A stretch of 64,000 nt of DNA from Cycas panzhihuaensis (Eukaryota > Cycadophyta): assembly GCA_023213395.1 (NCBI GenBank), contig CM041465.1, positions 224,447,741 through 224,511,740 of the forward strand. The letters run 5' to 3'. Positions 43,430-53,739 of the stretch are shown piece by piece (position 1 is the stretch's first letter; the number at the start of each line of letters is the position of its first letter). The position numbers and the translations under genes were made by a program. The notes under the pieces are model-generated. The model made no database searches. It was given only the letters and a program-made list of their open reading frames with translations, and was not told the DNA's origin.

Positions 43430-44430
43430 CAAACTCATTCGAATTGGAGACTATTGGGATTCCCAAACAGTAGCCAAAGCTCAGCAATTGTTCGAAAAAT
43501 TCCGTGATGTATTTGCGTGGTCGTATAAAGATTTGAAAGGTATTCCTTCTAAATAGGAATGCATCACATTGATCCGTGGAAGACGCTAAACCAAAGGAAA
43601 CAAATGACCATATCGTATGAATCAAGTATAAAGAAAAGTAAAAGCCGAATGGATAAAATGCTAGAAGGTGGTATATATATGAAATTGACTACGGATCGGG
43701 TGAGCCCTGTAGTAGTAGTCCCAAAGAAAATGGGAAAATTCGAGTGCATGTGGATTACGAGACAATTAAACAAAGTGACGAAAAGATCCATTTCCGCTGC
43801 CATTCACGGAGGATATTCTAGAAGCGATCGGAGGAAATGAAATTTATTCATTCACAGACGGATTTAGTGGGTACAATCAAGTGCGATTGCCCCGTAAGAT
43901 CGTGCCAAAACAACATTCAGAACGGAATGGGGTACGACGCCTATAAGGTAATGCCATTTGGTCTTACGAATGCACCAAAGAACATTTCAACGGATTGTGA
44001 TTAATATCTTCGTAAGTACATTGGAGAAAAGTTGTCAGATTTTTAGACGATTGGACATTATAAGTTAATGAAGAACCACATGGAAAACTTAAGAGAAATG
44101 TTGCAAACTTGTCGAAAACAAATGTCTTAATCCGTAAAAGTGTACATTTCTGCACCGCTTTGGAAACCTCTTGGGGCACATAGTCAAGAAAGAAGGATTG
44201 TTGACAGATCCAAATAAAGTGTCCGCCATTTTACACTTTCCGGCACCAAATCTGAGGAAGCAACTTAAAAGGTTTTTGGGTTTAACCGGATATTATAGAA
44301 AATTTATCGAGGATATGCGATATATCTGGACCTCCGAAGAATTGCCGAAAAAGAATATTGAATGGATATGGGCTAAAGATCGAACGAGCATTCAAACATC
44401 AAGGTGCCATAGTAGCGACCGATAGTACGA
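43430..44430 (+). pseudogene. Gypsy-3 reverse transcriptase
   Basis: IRIGDYWDSQTVAKAQQLFE, FRDVFAWSYKDLKGIPSK then TAG, SPVVVVPKKMGKFECMW, FTDGFSGYNQV, VMPFGLTNAP, RFLDDWTL (44036-44058, both catalytic Asp kept), then GHIVKKEGLLTDPNKVSAIL and RFLGLTGYYRKFIED. These are the same landmarks as Gypsy-2 in the same order. At least six frame changes. Confidence 0.88.
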
Positions 44431-44900
44431 TTCCGGATTGGAAGAGAACCTTCCATGTGCATGTGGACGTCACAATACGCTATTGGATGCGTATTGGCCT
44501 AACCCAGTGATGATAAAATAGATCATCCAATATATTTTGCCAGTTGAAAACTTACAAGAGCAGAAAGCGTAATTATACAACAACAGAGAGAAGCACTCGG
44601 CATGGTTTATGCACTACGTAAATTTCGACACTATTTACTATCTAATCCATTTCTATTTTTGTCGACCATCAAGCTTTGATGTATCCGTGAACAAACCTAT
44701 TATGCGAGGAAGAATCAGCAGATGGTTAATCTTGTTCCAAGAATTTTCGCTCGTAATCATTGTGAAACCGTAAGGCACACATTATCCCGGATCAACTATC
44801 AAGAATCAAAAATGGAGAAAGAGCTACGGGTACCGGATGATTTTCAGACGCAGCCTATTCAACAGTGATGCAGCTCCAGAGATCGGTATGAGGGTATACC
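44431..44900 (+). pseudogene. Gypsy-3 RNase H
   Basis: Fragments in changing frames: HVDVTIRYWMRIGLT-like, QYAIGCVLA near 44475-44500, EALGMVYALRKFRHYLLSN near 44592-44645, and IMRGRISRWLILFQEF near 44698-44745. This matches the RNase H order in Gypsy-2. No open frame remains. Confidence 0.7.
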
Positions 44901-44979
44901 GAATACCTAGCAACCCAGAAAGTCCCAGCAGAATTAGACCGTGACGGAAGAAGGAATTTCATTAGAAAAGCGGAGCCGC

Positions 44980-46076
44980 ATCAATTATTAGTGGAGAATT
45001 GTATAAATTGGGACCAGATGACATATTGCGTTGTGTTCGTGACATGAGACAAATCGATTATGTCGCAGCACATGAAGGGGTAGCGGGTGGCCACATGGGG
45101 AAATTGGCCACATGGCGGAAAATCTTGACGCGGGATTCGTGGCCATCAATGTTCGACGATGTGAAGAAATGGGTTCAAGCATGCGACCAACGCCAACGAG
45201 TGGGGAAACCTAACCGAAGTGATTTCCACCCGTTGCATCCTATACTACCCTTGGCACCGCTTTGAAAAGTGGGGACTCGACTTTGTGGGGCCAATCAAAC
45301 CAAAGAAGACGACGATCAAACGCTCGATATATTCTAGTAGCCACCGACTACACGACAAAGTGGGTAGAAGCACGTGCATTGAGGAAAGCCGATGCGTAAA
45401 GCACAAAGAAGATTTCAGACGAGGTGATAATCACGAGATTTGGATGCCCCTTGAGATTGTGAGTGACCAAGGTGCCCATTTCCTCAACCAAACCATGGAA
45501 GCATTGACAACCGCCTTCATGATCGCCCATCGGAAATCAACCCCATACTATCCCGAGCCAACGGCGGAAAGCTCCAACAAGATAATTGAGAACTGCTTAC
45601 GGAAGATATGCGACATCGGCAGATCGACAATGAGAAGTTACCTTCCGTACTATGGGCTTTTCGTGACGACGATAAGCGATCGGTGGGGCAAACACCATTT
45701 CAACCGGTGTATGGCACGAAGCCATTCTTCCAAGCGAGTTCGAGATACCCACCTGCGGTGGCAATACAATGCCGACTTGACGACCGCCAGTCCCTGGAAC
45801 AACGACTGGAAGATTTAATACGGTTGGAAGAAACGCGACATCTAGCAAATTGGGTGCAGCATATAGAGAAAAGACGACAAAAGGCGTGGCATGACCGCTA
45901 TCTGTGGAAACCACAATTCCATGAGGGTGATCACGTATTGCTATACGACAGCAAATTCAAAACGCACCCCGGTAAACTCAAGATGCGATGGTTAGGACCA
46001 TACATCGCAAAAAATTTTCAAAATGGTTCAAGATACCGAGAGATCGACGGACCTCTGCTACCAACACGGTAAATGG
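44980..46076 (+). pseudogene. Gypsy-3 integrase
   Basis: LYKLGPDDILRCV, VAAHEGVAGGHMGKLATWRK (zinc-binding His pair), VKKWVQACDQRQRVGKP (the second Cys of the CxxC has become Arg), FEKWGLDFVGPIKPK, LEIVSDQGAHFLNQTMEAL and TAESSNKIIENCLRKICDIG for the core, then HIEKRRQKAWHDRYLWKPQF and KLKMRWLGPYIAKNFQN for the C-terminal module. It ends at TAA 46070-46072. No chromodomain. Confidence 0.88.
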
Positions 46077-47270
46077 TAGCGCACTCAAGTCTTATATCGA
46101 GTAGCCACCACCGGATCACCGGTTGTACCATAGCGTATTGCATGATATTGAGGCAATCGACTGCCTTGATACCGAGCCATGATCCCGTTCGGTATGGATG
46201 AAAAAAAAAAAAAAAAAAAAAAAAAACCCATAACTCAATTCTGATATAAGCAACAGCAGCATAATCCAAGAAAAACCAGAGGGAATTCATCAAAGACAAG
46301 CGAATTACGGTGCGTGACCAAAACAGTGCGTTACTGTGCACGCATACTGGACGATGATAAAAGTGTAAAATATACTATACGTACCAAGCAATTCATAAAA
46401 GTACGATAGTGGAAAAAGTGGTCTGAATTATACTATGCGCACGTAAAAGCACGCCAAAAGGAACGATAGTAGAAATAATTTTAAGTGACTCAATTACATT
46501 ATACGTGCACGAAAAGTACGAGACAGTGCACGACAAAGGCATGTGAGCGTAAACTCGAGTCATACATTATACGCACCAACGACGCACGTAATCGGCACGC
46601 ACCGTGTAAAAGACACTTAAAGGGCTATGTGTGTTATACGCATCAAAGAAAGTACGAATCGAGCACGCACAACAAAGATTTTTAAACGATATCGCACCAA
46701 GGGCACGTATAAGACAAAATACGAAACGACAAATTATTACGCACTGCGAACATTCCAAAGCAGACGCAGAGCGGAACGGACCACCTGCCGCAAGGGTTTG
46801 CTCTGCACGCATCACGGTGACGAGCGGTGAAACGGCAAGCGTTCCTGAGGTACGTATGTGCGGTTCTACCCAAGACGCTTAGGTTTTCTCGCTTTACTCG
46901 GAAATCCACGACCATCATGAGTACGGTGAGGGTCGCCAAGAGGCATACATTCCTAAGTCAAACAGACCTCCAAGCCCTACCAATGCATTTCGCATTTAAG
47001 ATCAAGCAGCAGATGGACAGACTATATTTTCTCGCAACCCCATGTATTATGACCCACGCTAATGGACCAAACCCCTGCTGACCCTAAAAGCAAACAAATG
47101 CAAAGCTAAATTGGATGCGTAAATAGTCCACACCATTACTGACTTCCCAAGGAGGGTGAAGTTCCATTGGGAGCCAAGAGGTCGAGGTGGACAGGGAAAT
47201 GTGGATGAAAAATTATGCCATCCTAACACCCGATAATGTCGAGCGGAATCGGGGTAGCCGAGCATCATGG
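46077..47270 (+). other. Gypsy-3 3' region with A-tract and ACGCAC words
   Basis: No reliable gene. A run of 26 A lies at 46201-46226. From about 46310 to 46860 short words such as GCACGCA, ACGCACC and ACGCACG recur, similar to the words of the Gypsy-3 LTR. Frames here are short. Confidence 0.5.
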
Positions 47271-47880
47271 ATATCAAATTGCAAAGGTGGCTAAGGTAAT
47301 TAATTCCAGTTTTTGTCAAAAGAAAATATACCTACATTCGTGGAGGTATGATGCAGTACTCTTGCAAATTCGGGATGGAGAAAGAATGAATTGGTCCGAA
47401 TTTTTAGCGTAAAATATGAGGCAGAAGCTATAAGAAATCGTGACACAACCCTTTCGCCATCCTTCATTGCTTCGGCTATTCTATTTTACCAAAGGTCCTA
47501 AGTCCAACTAACCGTAACCACTATTTCTCCTGAACCAATCATTAAACAAAGGTTGCGAGTTCCCGACACGACTACCAAGATGGAACTTAAAAGGAGAATT
47601 CGTAAACAAATGCAGAAAGTACTTACCCGGGTTACAAAAACCCTGTGTACACCTATTCCTCACAGGACAAAGCAAGTTGTCCATCGACGTGGAAGAGGAG
47701 GAAAGGAGAGGAAGAGTCAAGAAGAGAAAGAGGAGGAGGCGAAGCATCCCGGGAAGATTGGGAAGACTTCCCAAAGCAGCAGAAGAGGTTGGAGAACCCC
47801 GCACCGCCTACACCACGACACAAGGCAGGCCAATTATACAGATGATTCGTGATATGGAGGCAGGTACAAAGCGTAGATAG
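47271..47880 (+). pseudogene. Gypsy-3 accessory ORF remnant
   Basis: The frame QKKIYLHSWRYDAVLLQIRD leads to ERMNWSEFLA (MNW at 47386-47394), TAA, NMRQKL, TAA, EIVTQPFRHPSLLRLFYFTK. It matches the Gypsy-2 accessory ORF (LNWARFVKQKILDSL) and the Gypsy-4 ORF (LNWSEYIVQSIKKQL) in pattern. A basic/acidic part rich in Lys and Glu follows (47553-47880), like the charged part after the motif in Gypsy-2. Same place, between integrase and 3' LTR. Confidence 0.6.
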
Positions 47881-48064
47881 CAACCCTTCAGAGAAGATAA
47901 AGGAAAAGGACGCCATCATTGCTACGACACAAATAAATGAAGAAATTGACAACCAAGGCGGCAGGAGCCGCTTTGAAACAGAGTGGGGAGGGATACCCAA
48001 ATTTTTGACTTTTGAGTTTTGTTGAGCAAGGATGCTCAAACCCATAATCATTGACCCGGATAGA

Positions 48065-48890
48065 TGTTGGCATCAAAATTGACTCAATGGTCGGGTGAGG
48101 ACCAGAGGTAGGTCGATAACTGGTTGTGCAGTGTACGGACGGAGGTACGCACGAGGCGAAACGGCGTAAAAACAGCATTCTCGGGTGCGTGACAAAGCGC
48201 ACGAACGGTACGCATGACAGAACGCACTAGTAGCGGAACGCAATCGAAACCCGGGCGCATTACTCGTGGGACCGGAAGACCGGGAGGTGCGGACGACGCA
48301 TCGGACGTCTGGAACCAAAGGAAGAATTAATTAAGGTTAACCAAAGAGATTAAGTGAAGAGGCACGTGATTAATTGAAGAGGCACGCATGGTCGAAGGGT
48401 ACGGTTATGACAAAGTCATAACCCTTCGACCAAAAGGTACCAACAGAGTACTTAAGGAGGTACGCATGATTCACCTAGTGAGGGTGAGAGCCGAGATCAA
48501 GAGTACGCAAAGGTGCGGATGACAAGACGCATGACACCGATTGGAGCATGAGTGCATGATAAGTACCATCCAGGTACGCATATGTAACAGAGATCGATGT
48601 CTTTGGAATGCTCAGAACGCATTCCACCGTGTAAATGAACCGCTGAATTAATAAAAGAAGAGTTATGTGGAAATTGGTGCATTCTTGATGTGTGTTGCTG
48701 ATTTGCTGGAGTATGTATTGAATTGCATCTTTGTGTACCATTACATGAATTATATATGGAATGTATGTGGAATGTATGTGGAATGTATGTGAATAACCAT
48801 GTTGACAGTGTCCTAAAACTAGACTCTAGCGCTGTGTAACCTTGACAAGTGCATTGATTCCACGAAGGGTGTGGAATCTACAAGTCAACA
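48065..48890 (+). repeat. 3' LTR of Gypsy-3
   Basis: An 826-bp LTR paired with 38557-39376. It differs by many substitutions and by small deletions and insertions, including an extra copy of GGAATGTATGTG near 48760-48790. Keeps the TACGCA words (e.g. 48144, 48208, 48460, 48503, 48575). Confidence 0.92.
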
Positions 48891-48895
48891 GTCTG

Positions 48896-49221
48896 CTAGT
48901 GCCCTAACGGTTAAGCCCCTAGCCTTATAGAGCTATAATATGACCAACTGCTAATTCATTAAAGGGGCTAATCTCTTATCGACCTGAATTTGTTATTCAA
49001 AAAGGGGTGTTTGCACGTTTTGCTTCATATCTTTACATCTAGGTATCTGTTTTGCAAACCATCTGCGCTGTTGGAATTGCATTTTAGAGACGGTCGTTTC
49101 GGTATGTGATTTGTCAGACTCATTTCAGATTGAAGTGGGTGCATGAATCTTGTGTAATGTACTTGTGATCAACTCTTTCTCACATCATGGAGTTGAAAGA
49201 CATCATTGTTTTTGCGGATGA
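48896..49221 (+). other. Element D internal, right of Gypsy-3
   Basis: About 330 bp without a clear gene. A short frame at 49189 (MELKDIIVFADEWMSIG, stop) leads into the Gag-like protein and may be its original N-terminus, separated by a frameshift. Confidence 0.45.
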
Positions 49222-50088
49222 ATGGATGAGTATTGGATAATAGATTTTCTTTTTCCCTTACCCAAGTACATTGGAACAAATTTTCAATTTTGGGCAATCA
49301 AAATACAAAGTATATTTATGGGTAAAGAGTTATGGAAAGTTATCTTTGATAGTACTACATTGATTAATGAAGAAGGGAAAGAAAGTTTTAAGAAAAAGAA
49401 CCAAATAGTAATTGATGCTATACTTACAACATTTGACAAAGAAAATCTTTCGTCTTCTTATCAATTTCTCATTCATGCAATTCATAATGTTAATACTGCT
49501 AACGTGGCCTGGAATCTTCTAAAGGATGTGTATGAAAAGAGCCCTCAAGAGGTTCTTGAGAAGGCAAACATGATTGTTGATGGCTGTAATACAGATAAGG
49601 AGGATGATGAAGACAGTACCAGTGATGCAAATGAAAAGGTATGTCAAGAAATTGAAAAGACTACCAATGACGCTGATGAAACTACTTTTGAATGTGTTGT
49701 TGAGATTGTCAGGCATGATGAGATTGATGATTTTTCTAGTAATGATGGCGATCAAGCAATAAAAATTCCTATAGATGAATCTATTGCATCGGGGGAGGAT
49801 AAAACTGAATTTGAATGCACTATTGAAGATAAAATTGTTGATACAAACACAATTCCTGATTTGACAATTGGTTCTAATTTGAATTATTCTCAAGCAGATG
49901 AAGGCTTTACTCCAAAGATTGAAGGAATTGTTTGTGGATATACTAATCAAGAGGAGGAACACATATAGGAAGTTGATGTTCATATTTCAAGTAATGTTGA
50001 TTATTCTTTTGTTGACTTATCTTCAAATTTTGACATTGGTTTAATAGATCCTGATCATACTCATGTTGAAGAAAATGAAGACAAGTGA
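49222..50088 (+). pseudogene. Element D Gag-like protein
   Basis: 248 codons, then one in-frame TAG (49966-49968), then 39 more codons to TGA (50086-50088). The N-terminus (YIGTNFQFWAIKIQSIFMGK, ELWKVI) fits the DUF4219-type start of plant Copia Gag. KNQIVIDAILTTFDKEN and ANVAWNLLKDVYEKS fit the UBN2-type Gag capsid domain. From residue 115 it is a very acidic Asp/Glu/Thr-rich tail without a zinc knuckle. Pol is absent. A lone Gag could package the RNA of D with help from another element. It is the longest nearly open frame outside known pol genes in this window. Confidence 0.75.
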
Positions 50089-50501
50089 TAATTGAACCGA
50101 TGATTGAAGACATGATTGATATATATCACAAGTTTCAAGATGTTTTTGATGAGTATATATAAGATCACTTGACAGATCTACACCAAACTCAAGTTGGTTC
50201 GACCATGGTTTACTATACCCTTTGCATGATGAAGGATTCATTCTTGCACATGAAGATGAAAAAAGTCAAGTTCAAGGACCATCACTTGAGAAGATTGCTT
50301 CAAGGACAACACTGTAGAAATCAAGATGAAGATCAAAGTGAAGATATTGTTTTTAAGACCATTCCAAGATCAAAGCGTTGCAAATTCAAAACAATGTTTC
50401 GTGTCATGTCATATGTCAGTTTTGTCAGTCCATAGTACTTAGTATCATGATGTCTTTAGTATTCAGTTTTTGTTTTCTTGACATTAAACATTAATGGGTG
50501 G
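50089..50501 (+). other. Element D 3' untranslated part and purine tract
   Basis: Short frames (IEPMIEDMIDIYHKFQDVFD, then 50169-50435) may continue the acidic protein after a frameshift. The end ACATTAATGGGTGG (50488-50501) is the purine tract before the LTR. Confidence 0.5.
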
Positions 50502-50910
50502 TGTTAGAAGTTAATGTTTAATGTGTAAGTGTCTAAAGTATTTAGGTGAATGTCATATTTAGGGGTCAATATGATAATGTTAATGTAATGCACATTTGTG
50601 CAAGTAAGTGGTCAGTAGGTTATTGGTCAATAAATAGAGGCTATGTCATTGGTTGTGTTAGAAGTCATTTGTCCCACATGTAACACATCTCATCGTACTC
50701 TCTCTCACTTATGATGTATAAATAAGTGGTTGAGGTAGAGTTGTAGACATGGAGTCAGGATGGAGTTCATTATGATATTATTGTTGTGGAGTCATTGTGA
50801 TGTAGTCACTTTCATTATGAGTTAATGCTATCTTCATTATGTTCATGATATTTGTTGCATTGTTATTGATATTAAATGACCTTAAATGATTTCTATTGAA
50901 TATTTCAACA
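50502..50910 (+). repeat. 3' LTR of element D
   Basis: A 409-bp LTR from TGTTAGAAGTTAATG to ATTTCAACA, followed by TSD tcgcc (50911-50915), after which the F1 Gag resumes. Confidence 0.92.
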
Positions 50911-50915
50911 TCGCC

Positions 50916-51248
50916 TCTCATACAATGCAATCAATGTATCCCAAGCTTCTTTAGAAGTAGAAGCACATGTAATATTTTGATCAATAGTAGTATCCACAAT
51001 CATATGAAGAAATGCTAAGGCTATTTCATCCTTAGCTTTCCAAGCATCAACCAAAGCTGGATCAAGATAAATGATTACATTTTTATTTGTTGGGCTTTCA
51101 ATAGGAACTGGTTTGGGATATTTTTTACATACATAAGCCTAAAATTCATTCATAATAAGCAATTTTTTTGCTTGTTTTTTCCAATTTTGAAAATTATCTG
51201 TCCTATTAATTTGATATTGCTTGCATTAAGCATGCTGATAGTAGCCAT
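50916..51248 (-). pseudogene. F1 Gag, N-terminal part
   Basis: Minus-strand continuation of F1 Gag beyond D. The start at 51246-51248 gives MATISMLNASNIKLIGQI, to be compared with MLNACIIKLTGQENYQDWK in F2 (from 62429). Degraded capsid sequence follows with several stops. Confidence 0.75.
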
Positions 51249-53127
51249 AGTGTTCAAGTTGTTTTAAAAATGCTCTTGAAGCTAGCAGATGGCTTGGAGA
51301 CTCAAGGCTTTTGCTGCTTAAGTTCCACCTTCAAGCATACCAACAACCCTAATCTTACAAAGAAGATCCAACAACTGAAGATAGTGAATTGAAAGATGGA
51401 GGGCTGGGCAATGAGTTGGTCCAATCTTGATCTTTTAAATAGATCCAATAGTTGGCCAAGTCAAATCTAGAACAAGTGAGGTAGGGCTGATCTGTAGAGT
51501 CATACTGTGCTTTCCTTGGAATTCATAGCTCCAATAACCCCCTGTTCGAATCTCCTTTTCTTCAAGATGATCTCAATCGTCATGCACTGATTACATGGTC
51601 GGTTGGTTTCCTAGGGAATGCACCAAACTTAAGATATAGAAGCAAGGTTTTAACCATTTTTGGACCTCTCAAACAAATATTTTAAGCAATTTTTTAAGAG
51701 TTTAGGTTGATTAAAATAAATTGTTTAAGAAGATAATGATGTTGCTTTACAAGTGCTTGAAAAAACTTGATACAAAATGCTTCAAAAAAGTTGTTGGAGT
51801 GCTTGAATAACACTTTTATGTGTTGTACAAGTAGCACTAAAAACTCGAAAAAAATATAAAGTGCTAAATGAAGAAATGCTTGCCTGTTTGTAGTGCTTGA
51901 AGCGAGTTCATTTTTAAGTGAAAGAACAATTGCTAAATGCCACTTTTAATTACATGTGCCAAGTAAGTATGCCATCAAGACAAATGTTAGGACTTGAAAT
52001 AGTCCTAACCCACTCCAAAAAAAAGTGATTTTTATATTAAAAGAGAGTGATTTTTGGCCCTTTTTAATGACTAGGGCAAGAAGTTCACCACATAGGGACC
52101 CTAAAAAACACTTGTACTATGTGAATTTATCACTAAAAGTACAAAAACTAACTAAAATCACTCATTTATTGAGTCAAAAACACTTGCAAATTTTTTTGTG
52201 TTAATGAACTCAAAAAATGGAAGAAGGCTGAAATTTGACTTAAAAAGTGATTAAATATGATAAAAATCATTTAAAAGGAAAACTTTATAAAATAAAGTTC
52301 GATTAGAAATAGAATATTTCTTGCATATGCCAAGTTTTATAACCTAAGAGTCATAAAACAAATGTTAGAAATCCAATTTTTTGATAAAAAATCGAATTTG
52401 CGATAGCTGAGCGAATTCTGTAACCTTAAGATCGATTGATCTCTCTCTAGAAGTAACGAATGTTCGTGAAATTTTAGGTGAGCCTCTGTCTGGGGTAGAT
52501 GAAGGTATGTCTGAAATGTCGTGGCATTTGGTGATGTCTATAGTGAGTTCAAACTATTTGTTGGTGTGGTTGGGCACACAACTAGCGAAAGGAAATAGGG
52601 ATAGTCGAATCTCAAAAACCTTTTGTGAGTGAGATAGCACTTGAAATAAGTGTGGCCAGGTCGCAACAGATGCAGGGAACTTAAGAAAAGGTGAGTCCAA
52701 CAAGTTGGAATAATTGAAGAAATCTTTCTTCTTTGGTGAATCTGCCCAATAGTATGTAGAAATAGGTACAACCAATGAGCAGGATACATTATGTGAGGCA
52801 GGATTTTGATGCTAGTAGAGGAGAATCACACGGTGAACTTGCAGATTTACTAATGAAGACCTTGTAAAATAATTTTTTGATGCAAAAAATACAGAAAACC
52901 AATGATATTTATGTATTTTCACTGTTGCAAATACACACTAAGCTTTGAAAAAAATTCCAGAAAATCAAATTTATTAATTTTCAGCCTACAACACTTTAGA
53001 ATGGATGAAAAACTACAAAAAACCAACCAAACTGGGCCTTGGATTGCCTTCGGAGAGTGAAGGTCATCACCAAGGGTTTGGTTTCTCTCCCTCAAACCTA
53101 AAAACAACAAAAGCTCGTCTCCAATCT
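51249..53127 (-). other. Long leader of F1
   Basis: 1.9 kb, AT-rich, without a coding signal. Words such as AAGTGCTTGAA recur around 51730-51910. The part next to Gag (AAGCTAGCAGATG near 51278) is shared with F2 at 62466, so the long leader is a family feature. Confidence 0.65.
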
Positions 53128-53139
53128 GCTGTGATACCA
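53128..53139 (-). other. Primer binding site of F1
   Basis: The minus strand reads TT then TGGTATCACAGC after the LTR, one base away from the initiator tRNA-Met site. Confidence 0.85.
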
Positions 53140-53141
53140 AA

Positions 53142-53657
53142 TGTCGAGTTGAGCATTCAACTCTAACATGAAATGATGATGAAACATAGCCTAGGATCTC
53201 TTGGAGAGGGAATGTGCTAAAAGACTAAGATGATTAACATCACATCAATAGCACTATGAAGATAAGCAATGAGAAAGCATTCAACTCAAGCACGTGAAAG
53301 GCACAAGATGTGAAGGAGTAGGAATTATTCCTATTTCGAATAACAACATTGCCTTGCATTCAAATGAGCAGCATAACAATACAATACCTCACACTTGCAC
53401 ACTCTACATGAGAAATGGTCCTAATATATAGAGGAGGAGGAACTTTAGGGGGCTGCATGTTTGACAAGTGTCAAACATGCACGCCTTGACCCATGTGCAA
53501 AAGTGCATGAAGGGTATATTGACCCTCAAGTCACAACATTATGTTACTAGAAAGAATGTGGGTGCATACTTTAACACATTAGGTGATAAAACACCATTAC
53601 ATAGAGTACATAACCTTACAATATAAAGTACATGACTTAACATTTAAACATAAAGGT
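53142..53657 (-). repeat. 5' LTR of F1, outer end truncated
   Basis: It starts TGTCGAGTTGAG and follows the 3' LTR (21671-22203) to AACATAAAGGT, but the last bases CTAACA are missing and ggatag stands instead. No copy of the left flank agtgg follows cleanly (ggtgg is at 53655-53659). A small deletion at the junction explains it. Confidence 0.85.
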
Positions 53658-53739
53658 GGATAGGGAATTGATGGGGTGGGTCTTTTTCAAACTAAGTGCC
53701 CAACAATACTTTGGTGGCACCAATATTGATGATTTGAGA

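Larger units (their letters stand above)
38557..48890 (+). mobile_element. Gypsy-3, nested in element D
   Basis: A 10.3 kb plus-strand Ty3/gypsy element with long LTRs (820 and 826 bp) and a perfect TSD gtctg (38552-38556 and 48891-48895). Order: primer binding site, Gag with two zinc knuckles, protease, a region with extra gag-like modules, RT, RNase H, integrase, a 2 kb 3' region with a remnant of the accessory ORF, 3' LTR. It is unusually rich in CpG compared with the rest of the window. Nearly every domain is crossed by frameshifts, many of them small deletions. Confidence 0.92.
36327..50910 (+). mobile_element. Element D, gag-only, probably non-autonomous, nested in F1
   Basis: LTRs 36327-36736 and 50502-50910 (about 410 bp, roughly 7% different), TSD tcgcc perfect (36322-36326 and 50911-50915). 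Without Gypsy-3 it is about 4.2 kb. It has a primer binding site and a purine tract on the plus strand, but no protease, integrase or RT could be found in its 3.4 kb internal part. The only coding signal is a Gag-like protein near the 3' end. This is the design of a LARD-type element that relies on enzymes from another element. Confidence 0.85.
21671..53657 (-). mobile_element. Copia element F1, split by C and D
   Basis: A minus-strand Copia element of about 7.1 kb once C and D are removed, spread over 32 kb. 3' LTR 21671-22203, RNase H to 22852, RT to Gag at 33185-36326, Gag N-terminus 50916-51248, a leader of about 1.9 kb, primer binding site, and 5' LTR 53142-53657. It belongs to one family with H1 and F2 (CLCEACIMGKQH and SDKNDQ stretches nearly identical). 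The left flank is agtgg, but no clear TSD is seen on the right because the 5' LTR lacks its last few bases. Confidence 0.9.

Noticed and set aside
46201-46226. A-tract as a sign of a processed pseudogene or SINE/LINE insertion
   Set aside because: No target duplication and no LINE/SINE body next to it; it lies inside the Gypsy-3 3' region.
46018-46341. Minus-strand frame with a Phe run (FFFFFFFF)
   Set aside because: The Phe codons are merely the reverse of the 26-A tract. No gene.
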